Notes: a model not told the origin generated them from the sequence alone. DNA of 64,000 nt from Dugong dugon (GCA_030035585.1 CM057462.1:119221234-119285233), one strand, 5' to 3'; shown: positions 1 through 13,193, counted from the stretch's first letter. A program made the numbers and translations.

Positions 1-119
1 AGCCAGCATCGAGAAAGGTAAAGCAGAAACAAGGACGATGTTATCACTGAACTCGAGATCATATTGTGCTCAGATCCCACCCAACCTATGGATTTCTGGT
101 CATGTAAGAAGCAGTAGGA

Positions 120-325
120 CATAGTACTTAAGCTTCCAGGCTTTGGAACTGGAATACCTGTGTTCAGGCTCTGCACTTTCTACCTGTATATGGTCTTAGA
201 CAAGTTACCTTCTCTCTGTGTGTCTTATCTTCTTCATCTATAATGAAAGTAATAATAGTACCTACCTCATTGGGTTTTATGAGCATTAAAGTAGTTACTC
301 CACATAAAGTACTTTGCATAGTGCC
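120..325 (+). repeat. MIR SINE
   Basis: The order of elements matches MIR: a tRNA-like head remnant, then 'gtcttagacaagttacct', a 'cttcatctataatgaaagtaataatagtacctacctcat' type core and a 'gtgccc' end. The copy is old and diverged. Confidence 0.65.
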
Positions 326-1362
326 CTGTATACATATAGCCGTTCACTAATTCATTTACTATTATAAGCATCGCTTTTAGAAATTTCCTTATTTTTAAGC
401 CTGCTTGAGTTGGGGCTTTCTGTTACTTGAAGTCCAAAGCCTGCTAACTGATATAATCACTTTAAGATTTGTTATCATTTACAAGCCTTAGAGATTAAGA
501 AAGGTGTTAGAACAATGTCCTTGGGATTGATAGTACATATCAGATAAATTAGAAAATATCACTAGTTGAAGATGTGCATTCACTTTCAGGTCAACAGCGT
601 TAGACAAATACTCAGCTGATGTCTCAGATTATCAGAAGAAAATTCATAGGTGACCAATAGGACTCACTGCACAAGGACTTCATGCATCTTTATATAATAC
701 AGCCAATCATTTTTATAAACAATAGGTTAATTTTTTTCCTCAAACTTCAGTATCTTCACTAAATCTAAGCAGAAACCTAAGGGTAGTACAGACAGAACTA
801 CAAAAGCATTTTTATTTCATATAAATATGCATATGTACAATATTAACTTCCAGAAATAACTTTTTCTTTTCATTTGTTTTCGGAAGGGACTAACATTATT
901 ATTTTCTATTTCCCTCTATTTAAATGTTTTGTAACATAATAATGACACATACTTAGCTATACCATTCATGATTTTAACAATAATTTTGATGTAGTCAAAT
1001 AAAATTGGGATACGGTCTCATGACAGGCACAGGATTAGGAAGTGATCTTAATGCATTGAGACAAATATTGATTTTTTCAAATAGAGTCGTCAATATTAGT
1101 GTGATTGCAGGTAATATGCCTGCTGATGGTCAGTATCAACACTGGGCTTAAGATATTTAAATCCAAGATGACAATATTGTGCAAGGACATATAACTTTGG
1201 TTTATTTATTACATCATTTCATCATTTACTAGAAATAAGTTCATGCCAAAAAGTCAGGAAAGGATTGTATCACGAGCAGAATAATTAACAATGTAAGCTA
1301 GATATACTCCTTTGGGTCAATAAAAAGCCGTTCATTTCTTTGCTTAATAAATTGTAGACACC

Positions 1363-1541
1363 AAACACCAGACCCATTGCCATCAAGCTAATTTTGACCC
1401 ATGGCGACCCTGTAGGACAGAATATAACCACCCCATAGGGTTTCTAAGGCTGTAAATCTTTACAGAAGTAGACTGGTGGGTTTGAACTGCTGATCTTTCC
1501 GTTAGCAGCTGAGCACTTAACCACTGTGCAACCAGGGCTCT
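1363..1541 (-). repeat. AfroSINE-type tRNA/RTE SINE
   Basis: The plus strand reads 'cccattgccatcaagctaa...ccccatagggtttctaaggctg...gcacttaaccactgtgcaaccagggctc', the reverse complement of the SINE. The tRNA-like head is at the right end. Confidence 0.85.
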
Positions 1542-2608
1542 AAACTGGATACATCATCTATTAATCTGCATCACTGAAAGGCTCAGTGGCTTAGTTGTGG
1601 CATCATGTTGAAGATACTTTTTGCTACTGAGAGAAATTACTTGTTATGTTCACCAAGAGAAAATCTTCACCTTATCCCACCTAAGGCTGAACTTTTTGAT
1701 TGTTACTATAGCACATTTAAATGCTTTGAACATTTCTCCTCTGTAGGGGCATTCACAAGTAATCACAAAAAATAATCACAAAAAAAAAAAATATGATTTA
1801 ATTCTGTCATGCTTAAACCTATGTATTTGAAAAACTCATTTAGCAAATAATCTGGTTCACTTTCACTTGCAAAAATCATTTTCCAGAAATGAAAAATTTA
1901 GCCTGCACTATAGTCCTGTAATGGCAGAGATGAAATTTAAATTCTAAATATGATTTTCTAATTTCAAACTTTATGATAATGTATTAACATTGTTTAATTC
2001 TATTTTTTTAGATAATATTGATAGTGTAAATAAAGATATGCAACTAGAAATCACTGGACTGAACACCAGAGATGAAGCTAGAATGCCAGAACTCTATAAC
2101 TATCTGTATTAATTTTTTAAAAAGTATAACCAACTATTTTGCAAAGATTCCATCTTTATTCATAAGTACCTACATTTATGAACAGCTGTTTTCCATTATT
2201 AAATTAAGCAAAAGTATATCTTATAAGGCTAAATTCTTTACTGTGCATTCAAATGCAAAATACAAGACCTGTTAATAACATCACGGAACAAAGGAGTTTA
2301 CACTCAACGAGTAATGAATTACAAATAAAATTTTAATGAGTAGATGTTTTAATATTTCAATTTGTATTTTTCTCAAATTTGATTAAAAATATAACATCTA
2401 ACCATATATATTTGTATCTCATTGCATCTTTATAACAAAATTCAAGAAAATGTGATTATATTTCTAGCAGCTGATGTTATACTTGGCCTGCTTTAGTCAA
2501 TAAGATTACCTGCCTGCCTCCGATTACATCTGGGTTTAAGACCCTGTTGCACATCATTATCATAAATATGTCACTTTAGAAAATAAAATTTTAAGGAAAT
2601 GGACTTAC

Positions 2609-2662
2609 TCTTTCTCCTTCAGGTCCTAGTTGTCCTACTTCTCCAGGAAAGCCAATGAAACC
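2609..2662 (-). CDS. COL24A1: COL24A1 collagenous exon 11 (54 bp)
   Basis: This phase-0 exon of 18 codons reads GFIGFPGEVGQLGPEGER, six perfect triplets. The acceptor is ttttaag and the donor gtaagt. It is the last coding exon in the window. The remaining helix and the C-propeptide exons must lie beyond the left edge. Confidence 0.95.
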
Positions 2663-3706
2663 CTTAAAACAAGCAAATAATCTTTATATTATTTCATTAG
2701 AATATTCACCCTATAAGCAACTCTAAATAGAGATATTTAAATTTTTATTCATAGTAATACAAAATCATAAATTTAAAGGTATGAATAGGAAAGACTTCCC
2801 CTCACCTTACTGCTCTTCTCCCAGAAGTTACAGATAATCTTTTTATTTAAAAAAAAGTTCAGGGAATGTAACTTAAGACATGTGGCTAATAAAAATCAAT
2901 AAGACCAAACCCTTTTATTCACTGTAATTTAGAGTGGGTAGAAAATATATGTATACAATTAACTAAAATGTAAGACGGAATGATGTATCAAAAGAATGTA
3001 AGTAGTACAGAGAAAGAAGAGATTAATTCCAATGTGGTAGGAAGTAAAGGCATCAAGGAAGATTTCAAAGGAGATTGGCAATTGAATTAGGCCTTAGAAG
3101 GTAGGTAAAATCTTGATAAGCAGAGGGTGGAGAAAGAACACACCAAGCAGAGCAATTACAGTAAGCTGAGACATAATAGAGAGTTCAGGGAGTGTTTGTA
3201 AATAACAACTGATCACATTTTAGGTGTAAGATGCTTTGGAGAAGACCAAAGACCCATCCTGCCCTCATGAAGAGTCCAATCTGGTCTGAGAAACTATGGA
3301 TATATTTAAATAACAATGCAAGGTGTTCATCTTAAAGTACTTTAAACATATTTCACCTGTTGCAAATAATAACCTGTTTCATCAATTTAATAGATAAAGT
3401 GGCAGATAGTTTTGGGGCTAGATTAAGGGACACCTTAAATTTCAGTGTAAGAATTTTAGACTTTATATTTTAGACAACTGGAAGTTATTGACTTTGAGGG
3501 AATATGCCAGCGTTCTGATGTTAAATTCTATTTCTAAAATATTAATCTATTGACAGGATGCAGAATACATCAGAGACAGGAAACAATGAATATAGGAAAA
3601 CCAGTTAAAAGTCTCTTTCAATGGTCCAAGTTTGAAGAAATATGAGTCTGGATCATTGATTCAACAAACATTACTTTATTGCCCATTGCGTGCTAAATCC
3701 TAGCGT

Positions 3707-4125
3707 GTTATGGATTGAATTGGGTCCCTTCAAAATATGTGTTGGAATTCTAACCCTTATTTCTGTGGATATAATCCTGGTTTTGTTCTTTGTTATGTTA
3801 ATGAAGTCATACGAATGTAGGGTGTGTCCTAAACCTCATCATTTCTGCGCTATATATAAAGCAGCACAGACACCAGGACATGCAGATACAGGAGGAAGGT
3901 AAACTATCTGATGACTATGGAGGCAGATGAATCTATAAGTCCAGGAACTCCAAGAATTGCCTATACAGTACTAGAAGTTAAAACAGATAAAGAAGGACCT
4001 TCTCCTAAAGCCACATCCTGTATTCAGACTTCTAGGCTCCTGAACTATCAGAAAATAAATTTCTCTTCTTTAAAGCCACCAGTTTGTATTATTCCTGTGA
4101 TAGCAGCTCTGGTTAACTAAGACAT
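3707..4125 (+). repeat. MaLR (MLT1-like) solo LTR
   Basis: It starts 'tgttatggattgaattgggtcccttcaaaat', the usual MLT1/MST LTR opening, and contains 'gaccttctcctaaagccac' and 'gccaccagtttgtattattcctgtgatagcagc'. It ends near 'taactaagaca', giving TG...CA ends. The family is non-coding. No clean TSD was seen. Confidence 0.75.
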
Positions 4126-6662
4126 GGAATTATAAAGATGAATACAAAAATCAGTGCCTTCAGGAAATGTATACTTTATTAGGAAAGAGGGTCATATGAA
4201 TAGTTGTAATGTTATATGATAACTGTCATAATAGGAATACAAGATGCAATAGAAACTTTGGGAGCAGGATGACCAACTTTGCCTAGAAGGAACATTTAGG
4301 GAAGCTCTACAGAGGAGGCAAGCTTTGAGCTGAATCTTGAAGGAAAGGAAGGACATTCCAGAAGGGGCTAATAAAATGTCCTCAATCAATCAACAGGAAT
4401 GAAATTAACATGGCATTTTCAAAAATTTAATAATAGCTCTATATGTTTGGTGAACAAAAGGAAGGGTTGGAAAGGGTAGCAGGGACCAGAAAGTGAAGGG
4501 TCTTTTATGCCATGATACAAAGTGTATAATTTATACTATGATCCATTAAAATATTTTAGACATAGTTTTGATTATGATCAAATTTCCAAGTCTAGAAAAT
4601 TCACTTGGATTATATGGGTCAACAGGTCTTGGTATCTGATTCAAAGGACCAACGCAAAGGTGACTCTGAGGCTTATAGTAAAATTGGTAGGCAAATGATA
4701 ACCACTGGTAGAAATATGGAAAATAGGGAAGCTGGATGTGGAGGAAAGAGGATGAGTTTTGTTAGTCATATATATATTTTAATACATACTACTGGAGTTT
4801 TGTGGTGATGCTGAAGCATTCAAATGTACCTTTCTTAGCTGAGAATTAGAGACGTGGAGTTCACAGAAAGAGCTCATAGAAACAGATAAGATTTGAGGGT
4901 GAGATGAGTCTGAGGCCTTAAAAGTAGACTAAAAACAAAAAATTATCACTGAATCAGAGAGTAGGTGAAATGGGGGTACAAAAAGAAAAATAACTTTATG
5001 GATACAGAGAAAAGCCAATGTATAAAAGAATTTGAAGGAGAGATACAGAGAAGACATTTTGATTAAGTTCTAAATAAAGGCTGCTTATTTTGAGAATGGG
5101 TGACTTTTCAGAGAAAATGCTTCTATATACTAAGAAAGAATTCAGGTGTTAAGAGGGTAAATGTCTCAGGAATCATTTCTAGGTTGTGTGGAATGAGAAC
5201 CTTGAAAGAGATTTATTTCCAGAGGGTGAAAGCTAGTTCAGTGTTGTCATAGTGTAAGAAGCATGATTTTTTGATGAGGAAAAACACCTTTAAACTTCCC
5301 TTATGTTCTATAGATTGTATGAACAAACAAACAAAATAATTTGTTTCCTTTAACTCAACTTTGATAAAGTGAAACATCTATAATTTGCCTGCTTGAAAGC
5401 TAAGCAGCTGGAAGAATTTTTTTTTAATGATGCACGCAAAAGTATTTCTGATACCTATATATTCAGGATTATGATGACAAACTGTATAATTTTCAGAAAC
5501 ATCAGCAATAAAGGACATACAGTTTAAAAACAGCTAATTTTTATTTTAATACATACTACTGGAGTTTTGTTTATAAATAAAAGGAACAGACACCCTAATG
5601 GGTGTACATTTAACGATGAACTAAGTAGCCAACTGTGACCTCAAGAACTGTAAAGTGAGACCTCTATTCAATACAGCATCTACAGGGTAAAACCTCAACA
5701 TTAAACTCTAAAGATTTTCAAGAGAACAATGCTATGAGTATTTACTTAGATGTTTCACAAAGGTTTCTTGATAATTACGATAAATAATTGTCAGCAGCAC
5801 TCACCAAAGAAATCACAAAGGGTTGTGGTCATTTGCAAAATATCACCACTAAACTACAGTTTAGTGTATAATGAAACAAAGAGCATAAAAAAAGAAAAAT
5901 AATAACATAGATATTTTTGCTTTTTGGACTGAAGGTTATAGATCAGTTAGAGGCAATTTGTGCTACCTGCAGGGCTACCAATAGCTAAGGAAAGTTCCTG
6001 CACACTTCTACTTTTTGAGGAACTTAGCATACTATTACACAAAGAAATGCCAAATAAGGTTACAAAAGTATGGTTTATTTTAAACGTTTAAAAAGTAATT
6101 CTCTCGACACCAAAAATATAATCAAATAACTCTGCCAGTCAAAAGATTAATTTATCACAGGATTCATAAAAAAAATTAATAGTGAATAACATGTGGTATA
6201 GTCCAGTAATAGAACACAAACTAAATGAAAAACATCTTATAATCCTGTCAGTTTTTTTCTATGATTTTTGTCTTTTAAAACTACATTTGGAATTAACGTC
6301 AAAAGTCTTTGTGAACGTGAGACCTGGGAAAATGGCCCTCCTGATTCCCCCTAAATGAAAATTTATAAGATAAAATATTTAGAAATGTCTTTATAATCTA
6401 TAAATTTCTATACAAAAACTAGTTGTTTATTATTTTGTTATAATCTGTTAAAATGACTACAGACTTAAATCAATCAGAAATAATAATAGATCCATTTAAA
6501 AAATAAAGAAAAAAATAGATGCTGTTATCAAGTTGGACATCAGAACCTAAAAGTACAAACTTAAAATGGTTACAACCTAAACAACAATTTCAAATACATA
6601 TGGGAAAAGAGCACAATAAAACAGTATACAATAACGTACAAAAATGATAAAAAGAACTTAGA

Positions 6663-8390
6663 GAAGTTAGTTCGTTGTTTTGGTAGTCCATGGTATATTC
6701 AATATTCTTCACCAACACCACAATTCAAAGGCATCGATTCTTCTTTGGTCTTCCTTATTCATTGTTCAGGTTTCGCATGCATTATGAGGCAATCAAAAAC
6801 ACCATGGCTTGGGGCAGGTACACCTTAGTCTTCAAGGCGACATCCTTGCTTGTCAACACTTTAAAGAGGTCTTTTGCAGCAGATTTGCCCAATGCAATGG
6901 GTTGTTTGATTTCTTGACTGCTGCTTCCGTGGGTGCTGATTGTGCATCCAACTAAAACGAAATCCTTGACAACTTCAATCTTTTCTCTGTTTATCATGAT
7001 GTTGCTTATTGATCCACTTGTGAGGATTTTTGTTTTCTTTATATTGAAGTGTAATCCATACTGAAGGTTATGGTCTTTGATCTTCATCAGTAAGTGCTTT
7101 AAGTCCTCTTCTCTTTCAGCAAGTAAGGTTGTGTCATCTGCATAATGCAGGTTGTTAATGAGTCTTCCTCCAGTCCTGACACTGTGTTCTTCATATAGTC
7201 CAGCTTCTCAGATTATTTGTTCAGCATACAGATTGAGTAAGTATGGTGAAAGGATACAACCCTGACGCACACCTTTCCTGACTTGAAACCACCCAGTAGA
7301 CCCTTGTTCTGTTCGAACAGCTGCCTCTTGATCTATGTACAGGTTCCTCATGGGCATAATTAAGTGTTCTTGAATTCCCATTCTTTGCAATGTTATCCAT
7401 AATTTTCCATGACCCACACAATCAAACGTCTTTGCATAGTCAATAAAACACAGGTAAACATCTTTCTGCTATTCTCTGCTTTTAGCCAACATCCATTTAA
7501 CATCAGTAATGATATCCCTGGTTCCACATCCTCTTCTGAATTCAGCTTGAATTTCTGGCAGTTCCCTGTTGATATAGTGCTGCAACTGCTTTTGAATGCT
7601 CTTCAGCAAAATTTTACTGGTGTGTGATATTAATGACATTGTTCGATAATTTCTGCATTCGGTTGGATCACCTTTCTTTGGAATAGGCACAAATAGGTAT
7701 CCTTTCCATTCGGTTGGGCAGGTAGCTTTCTTCCAAATCTCTTGGCATAGACAAGTGAGCACTTCCAGTGCTCCATCCATTTGTTGAAACATCTCTATTG
7801 GTATTTCGTCAATTCCTGGAAACTTATTTTTCGCCAATGCCTTCAGTGCAGCTTGGACTTCCTCCTTCAGTACCATCGGTTCCTGATCAGATGCTACCTC
7901 CTGAAATGGCTGAACATCGACCAGTTCTTTTTGGTATAGTGACTCTGTATTCCTTCCCTCTTCCTTTGATGTTTCCTGCGTCGTTTAATATTTTCCCTGT
8001 AGAATCCTTCAATATTTCAACTTGAGGCTTGAATTTTTTCTTCAGTTCTTTCAGCTTGAGAAATGCTGAGCATGTTCTTCCCTTTTGGTTTTCTATCTTC
8101 AGGTTTTTGCAAGTCATTATAATACATTACTTTGTCTTCTCAAGCCGCACTTTGAAATCTTCTGTTCAGCTCTTTCACTTCATCATTTCTTCCTTTGTTT
8201 AGCTACTTGACATTTAACAGCAAGTTTCATAGTCTCATCTGACATCCGCTTTGTCTTTTCTTTCTTTTCTGTCTTTTTAACGAACTCTTGCTTTCTTCAC
8301 GTATGATGTCCTAGATGTCAGTACACAACTTGTCTAGTATTCGGTCATTAGTGTTCAACGTGTCAAATCTATTCTTGAGATGGTCTCAAG
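6663..8390 (-). mobile_element. RTE (BovB-like) LINE, degenerate, 3' end missing
   Basis: The minus strand encodes broken pieces of an RTE reverse transcriptase. In element order they are an upstream segment (7469-7876, with FVPIPKKGDPTECRNYR and GCGTRD), a segment with GVRQGCILSPYLLNLYAEQI (7208-7417), the catalytic YADD box at 7133-7144, and LKHLLMKIKDH...KKTKIL further on. Frameshifts separate the pieces, so the element is dead. The 3' UTR seen in the neighbouring copy is absent here. Confidence 0.85.
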
Positions 8391-8639
8391 AATGTTAAGA
8401 ATGTTAGCTTCATTTAATTCTCACAATTACTTGAGAGGTAAGTTTCAACATCACTCTTTAAGAAAAATGAAGCACAGAGGGGATGAACAACTCATCTAAA
8501 GCCACAAAATTAGTAAAACAGGGGTTTAAAAAAAAAAAAAGCCTGTCTGAATATAAATCACGCAGACATGTGTTTCAGTGCAGTTTCTAATAAAAATGCA
8601 TGACTTTTCCCCATAATAATTTTACTTAATGCAGGAGTA

Positions 8640-8735
8640 GAGGCAGCATGGGAGAGTGGAAAGAGTACAGAGCTAAAGGTGAAGACTTTGGTTCTAGTTC
8701 TAGCCAGCTATAACTTTGGCAAATCACTTAAATTC
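8640..8735 (+). repeat. MIR SINE, left half (split by RTE)
   Basis: 'gcagcatgggagagtggaaagagtacagagc' and 'taactttggcaaatcacttaaattcc' match the MIR head and core. The core resumes after the RTE as 'ttttctcatttgtaaaatggggatg' (9840-9990). Confidence 0.7.
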
Positions 8736-9830
8736 CTTGTTGTTAGGTGCCGTCGAGTCAGTTCCAACTCTTAGTGACCCTGCGTCCAACAGAACGAAAC
8801 CCTGCCCAGTTCTGTGCCATCCTTATAATCATTGTCCTGTTTGAGCCCATTGTTGCAGCCACTGTGTCAAACCATCTTGTCGAGGGTCTTCCTCTTTTCT
8901 GCTGACCCTCTACTTTACCAAGCATGACGGCCTTCTCCAGGGACTAGTCCCCCTGATAACATGCACAAAGTACATGAAACAAAGTCTCACCATGCTCGCT
9001 TCCAAGGAGCACTCTGGCTGCACTTCTTCCAAGATAGATTTGTTCATTCTTCTGGCAGTCCATGGTATATTCGATATCCTTCACCAGCACCATAATTCAA
9101 AGGCATCAATTCTTTTTCAGTCTTCCTTATTCATTGTCAAACTTGTGCATGCATATGAGGTGACTGAAAATACCATGGCTTGAGTCAGGCGCACCATAGT
9201 TCTCAAAGTGACATCTTTGTTTTTTTAACACTTTAAAGAGGTCCTTTGCAGCAGATTCACACAATGCAATATGTCATACGATTTCTCAACTACTTCTTCC
9301 ATGGGCTTTGATTGTGGAACGTAAAATGAAATCCTTGACGTCAATGTTTTCTCCATTTATCATGCCATTGCTTATTGGTCCAGTTGTGAGAATTTTTGTT
9401 TTCTTTTTGTTGAGGCGTAATCCATACTGAGGGCTATAGTTTTTGATCTTCATCAGTAAGTGCTTCAAGTCCTCTTCACTTTCAGCAAGCAAAGTTGTGT
9501 CATCTGCGTATCACAGGTTGTTAATGAGTCTTCCACCAATCCTGATGCCACATTCTTCATATAGTCCAGCTTCTCAGATTATCTGCTCAGCATACAGACT
9601 GAATAGGAATGGTGAAAGGATGAACCCCTGATGTACTCCTTTCTTGATTTTAAACCATGCGGTATCCCCTTGCTCTGTTCTAACAACTGCCTCTTGCTGT
9701 ATGTACAAGTTCCGAGTGAGCACAATTAAGCGTTCTGGAATTCCCATTCTTCGCAATGTTATCCATAGTTTGTTATGATCCACAGAGTCGAATGCCTTTG
9801 TATTATCATTAAAACCCAGGTATTTTCTGG
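8736..9830 (-). mobile_element. RTE (BovB-like) LINE, 5'-truncated with 3' end
   Basis: A second RTE copy in the same orientation. Its 3' end is 'ttgttgttaggtgccgtcga' in plus-strand view, and this tail is shared with the SINEs. It retains an RT segment (9574-9783, GVHQGFILSPFLFSLYAEQI) and a YADD box near 9497-9508. A stop codon sits directly before YADD and there are frameshifts. It splits a MIR whose halves lie at 8640-8735 and about 9840-9990. Confidence 0.85.
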
Positions 9831-9839
9831 TATTCTCTT

Positions 9840-9990
9840 TAGCTTACTATTTTCTCATTTGTAAAATGGGGATGATATACCTGTTCTCCCACCTCACAAA
9901 ACTGATAGTAAGAGAATATATATGAAAGTATTTAAAATATTAAAGAGTTCTTGAAAATGTAAAGAATCGATATAGCACATACTGTTTAAA
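9840..9990 (+). repeat. MIR SINE, right half
   Basis: 'cttactattttctcatttgtaaaatggggatgatatacctgttctcc' continues the MIR that begins at 8640. Confidence 0.65.
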
Positions 9991-10030
9991 TACTTGATGC
10001 TTTACTTATTTCTGAAAGGTATTTTAGATA

Positions 10031-10236
10031 GGAGACTCTGGGTGTTGCAAACAGTTTGCTTGCTTGGCTGCTAACTGAAAGGTTGGAGGTTCAAGTCCAC
10101 CCAGAGGCTCCTCAGAAGAAAGGTCTGGTGATGTATTTCCAAAAAATCAACCACTGAAATCCTTATGGAGTACTGTTCTACTCTGATACGGCATGTCATG
10201 ATTTAGAATCGACTCAATGACAACTGGTTGTGGTGG
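10031..10236 (+). repeat. AfroSINE-type SINE with 10-bp TSD
   Basis: The head is 'actctgggtgttgcaaacagtttgcttgc' and the body has 'aggttcaagtccacccagaggctcc' and 'gtcatgatttagaatcgactc'. The direct repeat attttagata flanks it at 10021-10030 and 10237-10246. Confidence 0.88.
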
Positions 10237-10871
10237 ATTTTAGATAATTTAAGGCACAGCTGTAGACTCTGGTTTACTTTTACTAATTTTTCCTGGACCC
10301 AACTTTAACTTTAATTTGCAGCATACTATATAACATGAATGTCACAGCAATTTTGTTTACTCCCTTAGTGATGAAAAGTGGCTAATGATTACTTTAATGG
10401 TTTTGAAGTCCAAATGTGTGGTTCTTGATATGATAAGCTTATTTCCTTCTTCATAGATATTTCTTTACTCTTGATAGTTTTTCTAGCATAAAATTATCTT
10501 CATCTTGAACTAATGTAAATGTATTCTTTTTTTTTCATCATGACCTTTTAGGTCTGTATGTATTCATGTTTAAATAATACTGTAAATGCTTATAGAATGT
10601 CTTCTAACATGTTGGACATCATGCTAGGGGTTGGAAATTAATTGAAAGGAATGCTACAAAACCTACACTGTAATACTCCTTTCTGTAAGCATAAAAGTGA
10701 AAGTAACTATTAAACAAGTGTTTACATCTTTTCAAGAAAAACCTGTATAAAATTCTAAGCTCCTAAGAAAGTAAAGCTCCTAAGAAAATGTGAAAAAGAA
10801 TAAACATTTTGTATATTTCATTGTACTTTTATGCAAGTATGCTTAACAAAATGATAAAAATGCTTACTTAC

Positions 10872-10916
10872 TCTTACACCTTTAGGACCTGGATTACCTT
10901 CCGGTCCAGCTAAACC
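10872..10916 (-). CDS. COL24A1: COL24A1 collagenous exon 10 (45 bp), tandem donor
   Basis: This phase-0 exon of 15 codons reads GLAGPEGNPGPKGVR. The acceptor is acactag. The donor region reads gtaaga then gtaagt, so two usable-looking donors lie 6 bases apart. I chose the downstream one because it gives complete Gly-X-Y triplets and the usual 45-bp module. Confidence 0.93.
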
Positions 10917-12101
10917 CTAGTGTGAACAAAAGATACCTTCATCATGTTACAATACTTTCTAAAGAGTAGTTAATAAATAGATTAAAGGAGAATATAAAGA
11001 GATATTGCTTTCACAACTATAAAAATCAGTACTCTCTATACGTAATGATGATTATAAATTTTCAGGGAATTCTAGAATTTCAGAACCAAAAGAGGTGTTG
11101 TATATAATCTATATGCAGATATATTTTAAATATGTAAATAAAACAGCTCAACACACATTGTCAGATGCAAAGAAATTTTTTTTCATTAAAGTATTTCTCA
11201 TTTGGGAACTATCTGCTCTTTTAAAACTCGTAATTAACTTATTCTAAAAGTTATTTCCTCAATTTCCTATAGATTTTTAAAAAATGAATACATTTTTAGC
11301 CTCAGATCAATGCCTTTATGTTTACATATTTATATTTTGTGCTCTTCAGATAACATATATACCACTTTATGCTAAGACAATTAATGGCCTAAAAACAATT
11401 ACTTTTGTTAACAAAAGATTATTTTTTGGCAGTTTTATTTCCCTCATTCTTGAGAATTAAAAAAATATTATAAATGTAGTTTTCTAGTATACTAATGAAT
11501 AATTAATTTCAGGGTAATCAATTCATTAAAACCTAGAAAAGCAAAATTTGCCCTATTATTACTCTACATGAAATAGAGAAAAACAGAAATTATAGGGAAA
11601 TAAAATATGAAATGAATAAAATGAATTGCCAAAGCAGTATACAAATGCCTGAATTCAATTCAGATAAAAGTATTTGGTAGTGGTATATGTAGCTTGCCAA
11701 CTGTTTCCAAGTTTTTATAACTGTGTTATTTTAAAATAATGCTTATTATAGAGTCTTAACTCTTAACTCTGATTTCATTTTAGTCAGTGGCAGTGTTGTA
11801 AAACGAGCAACAGGGCTGTTTTAACATCTTACTAGATCTCAGGGCACTTGAACTCGAAGGCTGTACTGTATCACGTCAAACATGTTAAAAAACCCTACTC
11901 TCATTTTAATACAACTCTTCGCAGCAAAATTTTTGAAAGGATTTTTTACAAATTTTATTTTAAAATTATTTAGCTATAAGTTATTCATTATTAATAAAAA
12001 TAAACCAATTTATCATTTGAACATTAATTCTCAAAATCAGAACATACAATGTATTAATGAAGAGGGACATAAAAGGGGAAGTACAAATGCAGTTACTGCA
12101 C
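10917..12101 (-). other. COL24A1: COL24A1 intron 9
   Basis: 1.2 kb of AT-rich sequence. I saw no repeat family or other feature in it. Confidence 0.85.
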
Positions 12102-12155
12102 CTGCCTTCCAGGGTAACCAGGTGAACCAATATTACCGGCGAGTCCTGGAATTCC
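12102..12155 (-). CDS. COL24A1: COL24A1 collagenous exon 9 (54 bp)
   Basis: This phase-0 exon of 18 codons reads GIPGLAGNIGSPGYPGRQ, six perfect triplets. The acceptor is gtttcag. The donor gtgcag is weak, with non-consensus bases at +4 and +5, partly compensated by the exon's terminal CAG. It continues GEQ of exon 8 into GLA of exon 10. Confidence 0.94.
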
Positions 12156-13193
12156 CTGAAACGAAAAATAAAATAAATAAAACAATACAACAAAGTCAAA
12201 AGAAGTCCAAGGGAACACGTTTGGTGTATTTATAATACTCAAGTTTAGAAAAAAATTTCTGCCCATACAAATACTAAGAGTCTTATACGTTGTTTATATG
12301 ACTGAATCCTGTAGTTGAAGTAGGCCAAAATTACTAAATAAAATATATAAAACTGTTAGATTAAGGGCCTAGATGATATATTGATCATAAATAATGATAA
12401 ATGTTGGATGGAAAAGTCCAGTGCTACGTAACTAAAGACATTTATTGTAGAGGGAGAGTTGGTATATTTCTTAACAACCAGTATCCTTTTGGACTGAATT
12501 ACTTGTTGTTTCAATCACTCTGAAATACTCCTTAGCTATCTGAGCATAAGCCCCAGAAAGCTAAAAGCTCAGTGAACTTCAACACTAACCTTTAGTTCCA
12601 TTCTAAGATAAATTTATTCTTACAGAATGTCTGATTAAATAAATAGATATTAGATGATAAATACCTTTATTATAACATGGGTCTATCTGAAAATTTATCT
12701 AGTAACTTTGAAAGGTAAGCTCATTTGGAATTGGTAACCTTGCATTCTTGATTTAAAACAAGGTCTGCTCAAGCAAGGCTGAGAGATGGAGGCTCAAGGG
12801 CATAAGAAAGGAAACTTGCTGCAGAACTAGGCGGAAAAGCGAGAAGAAATATACCTCTATTTGTTTCTTTTATTTCCTTTCTTCCTTCGTTGATACATTA
12901 TTCCTTCATGCATTCATCAGTTTATTGAGGGTGTTGTTCTATTAAATGATTCTTGAACCAAAGGAATGTTAACGGAATGTGTGTTGAGCTACCTTGACTT
13001 AACCTCAAATGGTGACAGCAGTGGTTAAGTTTTATAGATTCCTTATTTATGTAAAATTAATTTCCTACTTGCAGTTTGTAAAAGAAACTAAAATTGTGTT
13101 CCTCTACTATGATGGAGGTAAAAGTGTGTTACTTTCAATTTAAATACAGGAAAGCTAGAACTTCTAAAATGTTGGAAGCTCTAGAATAAGAAC

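Larger units (their letters stand above)
1..2608 (-). other. COL24A1: COL24A1 intron 11, 5' part
   Basis: This intron runs off the left edge. It holds a MIR near 120-325 and a SINE at about 1363-1541. The rest is AT-rich and unclassified. Confidence 0.85.
2663..10871 (-). other. COL24A1: COL24A1 intron 10
   Basis: 8.2 kb containing a MaLR-like LTR (3.7-4.1 kb), two RTE LINE fragments (6.66-8.39 and 8.74-9.83 kb) and a SINE (10.03-10.24 kb). Old L2/L3-like, weakly recognisable sequence may lie at 3.07-3.65 and 4.14-4.40 kb. Nothing recognisable was seen at 4.6-6.6 kb. Confidence 0.85.

Noticed and set aside
3690-4120. Two short plus-strand open frames
   Set aside because: They lie inside a MaLR-like LTR and have no homology that I recognise to proteins.
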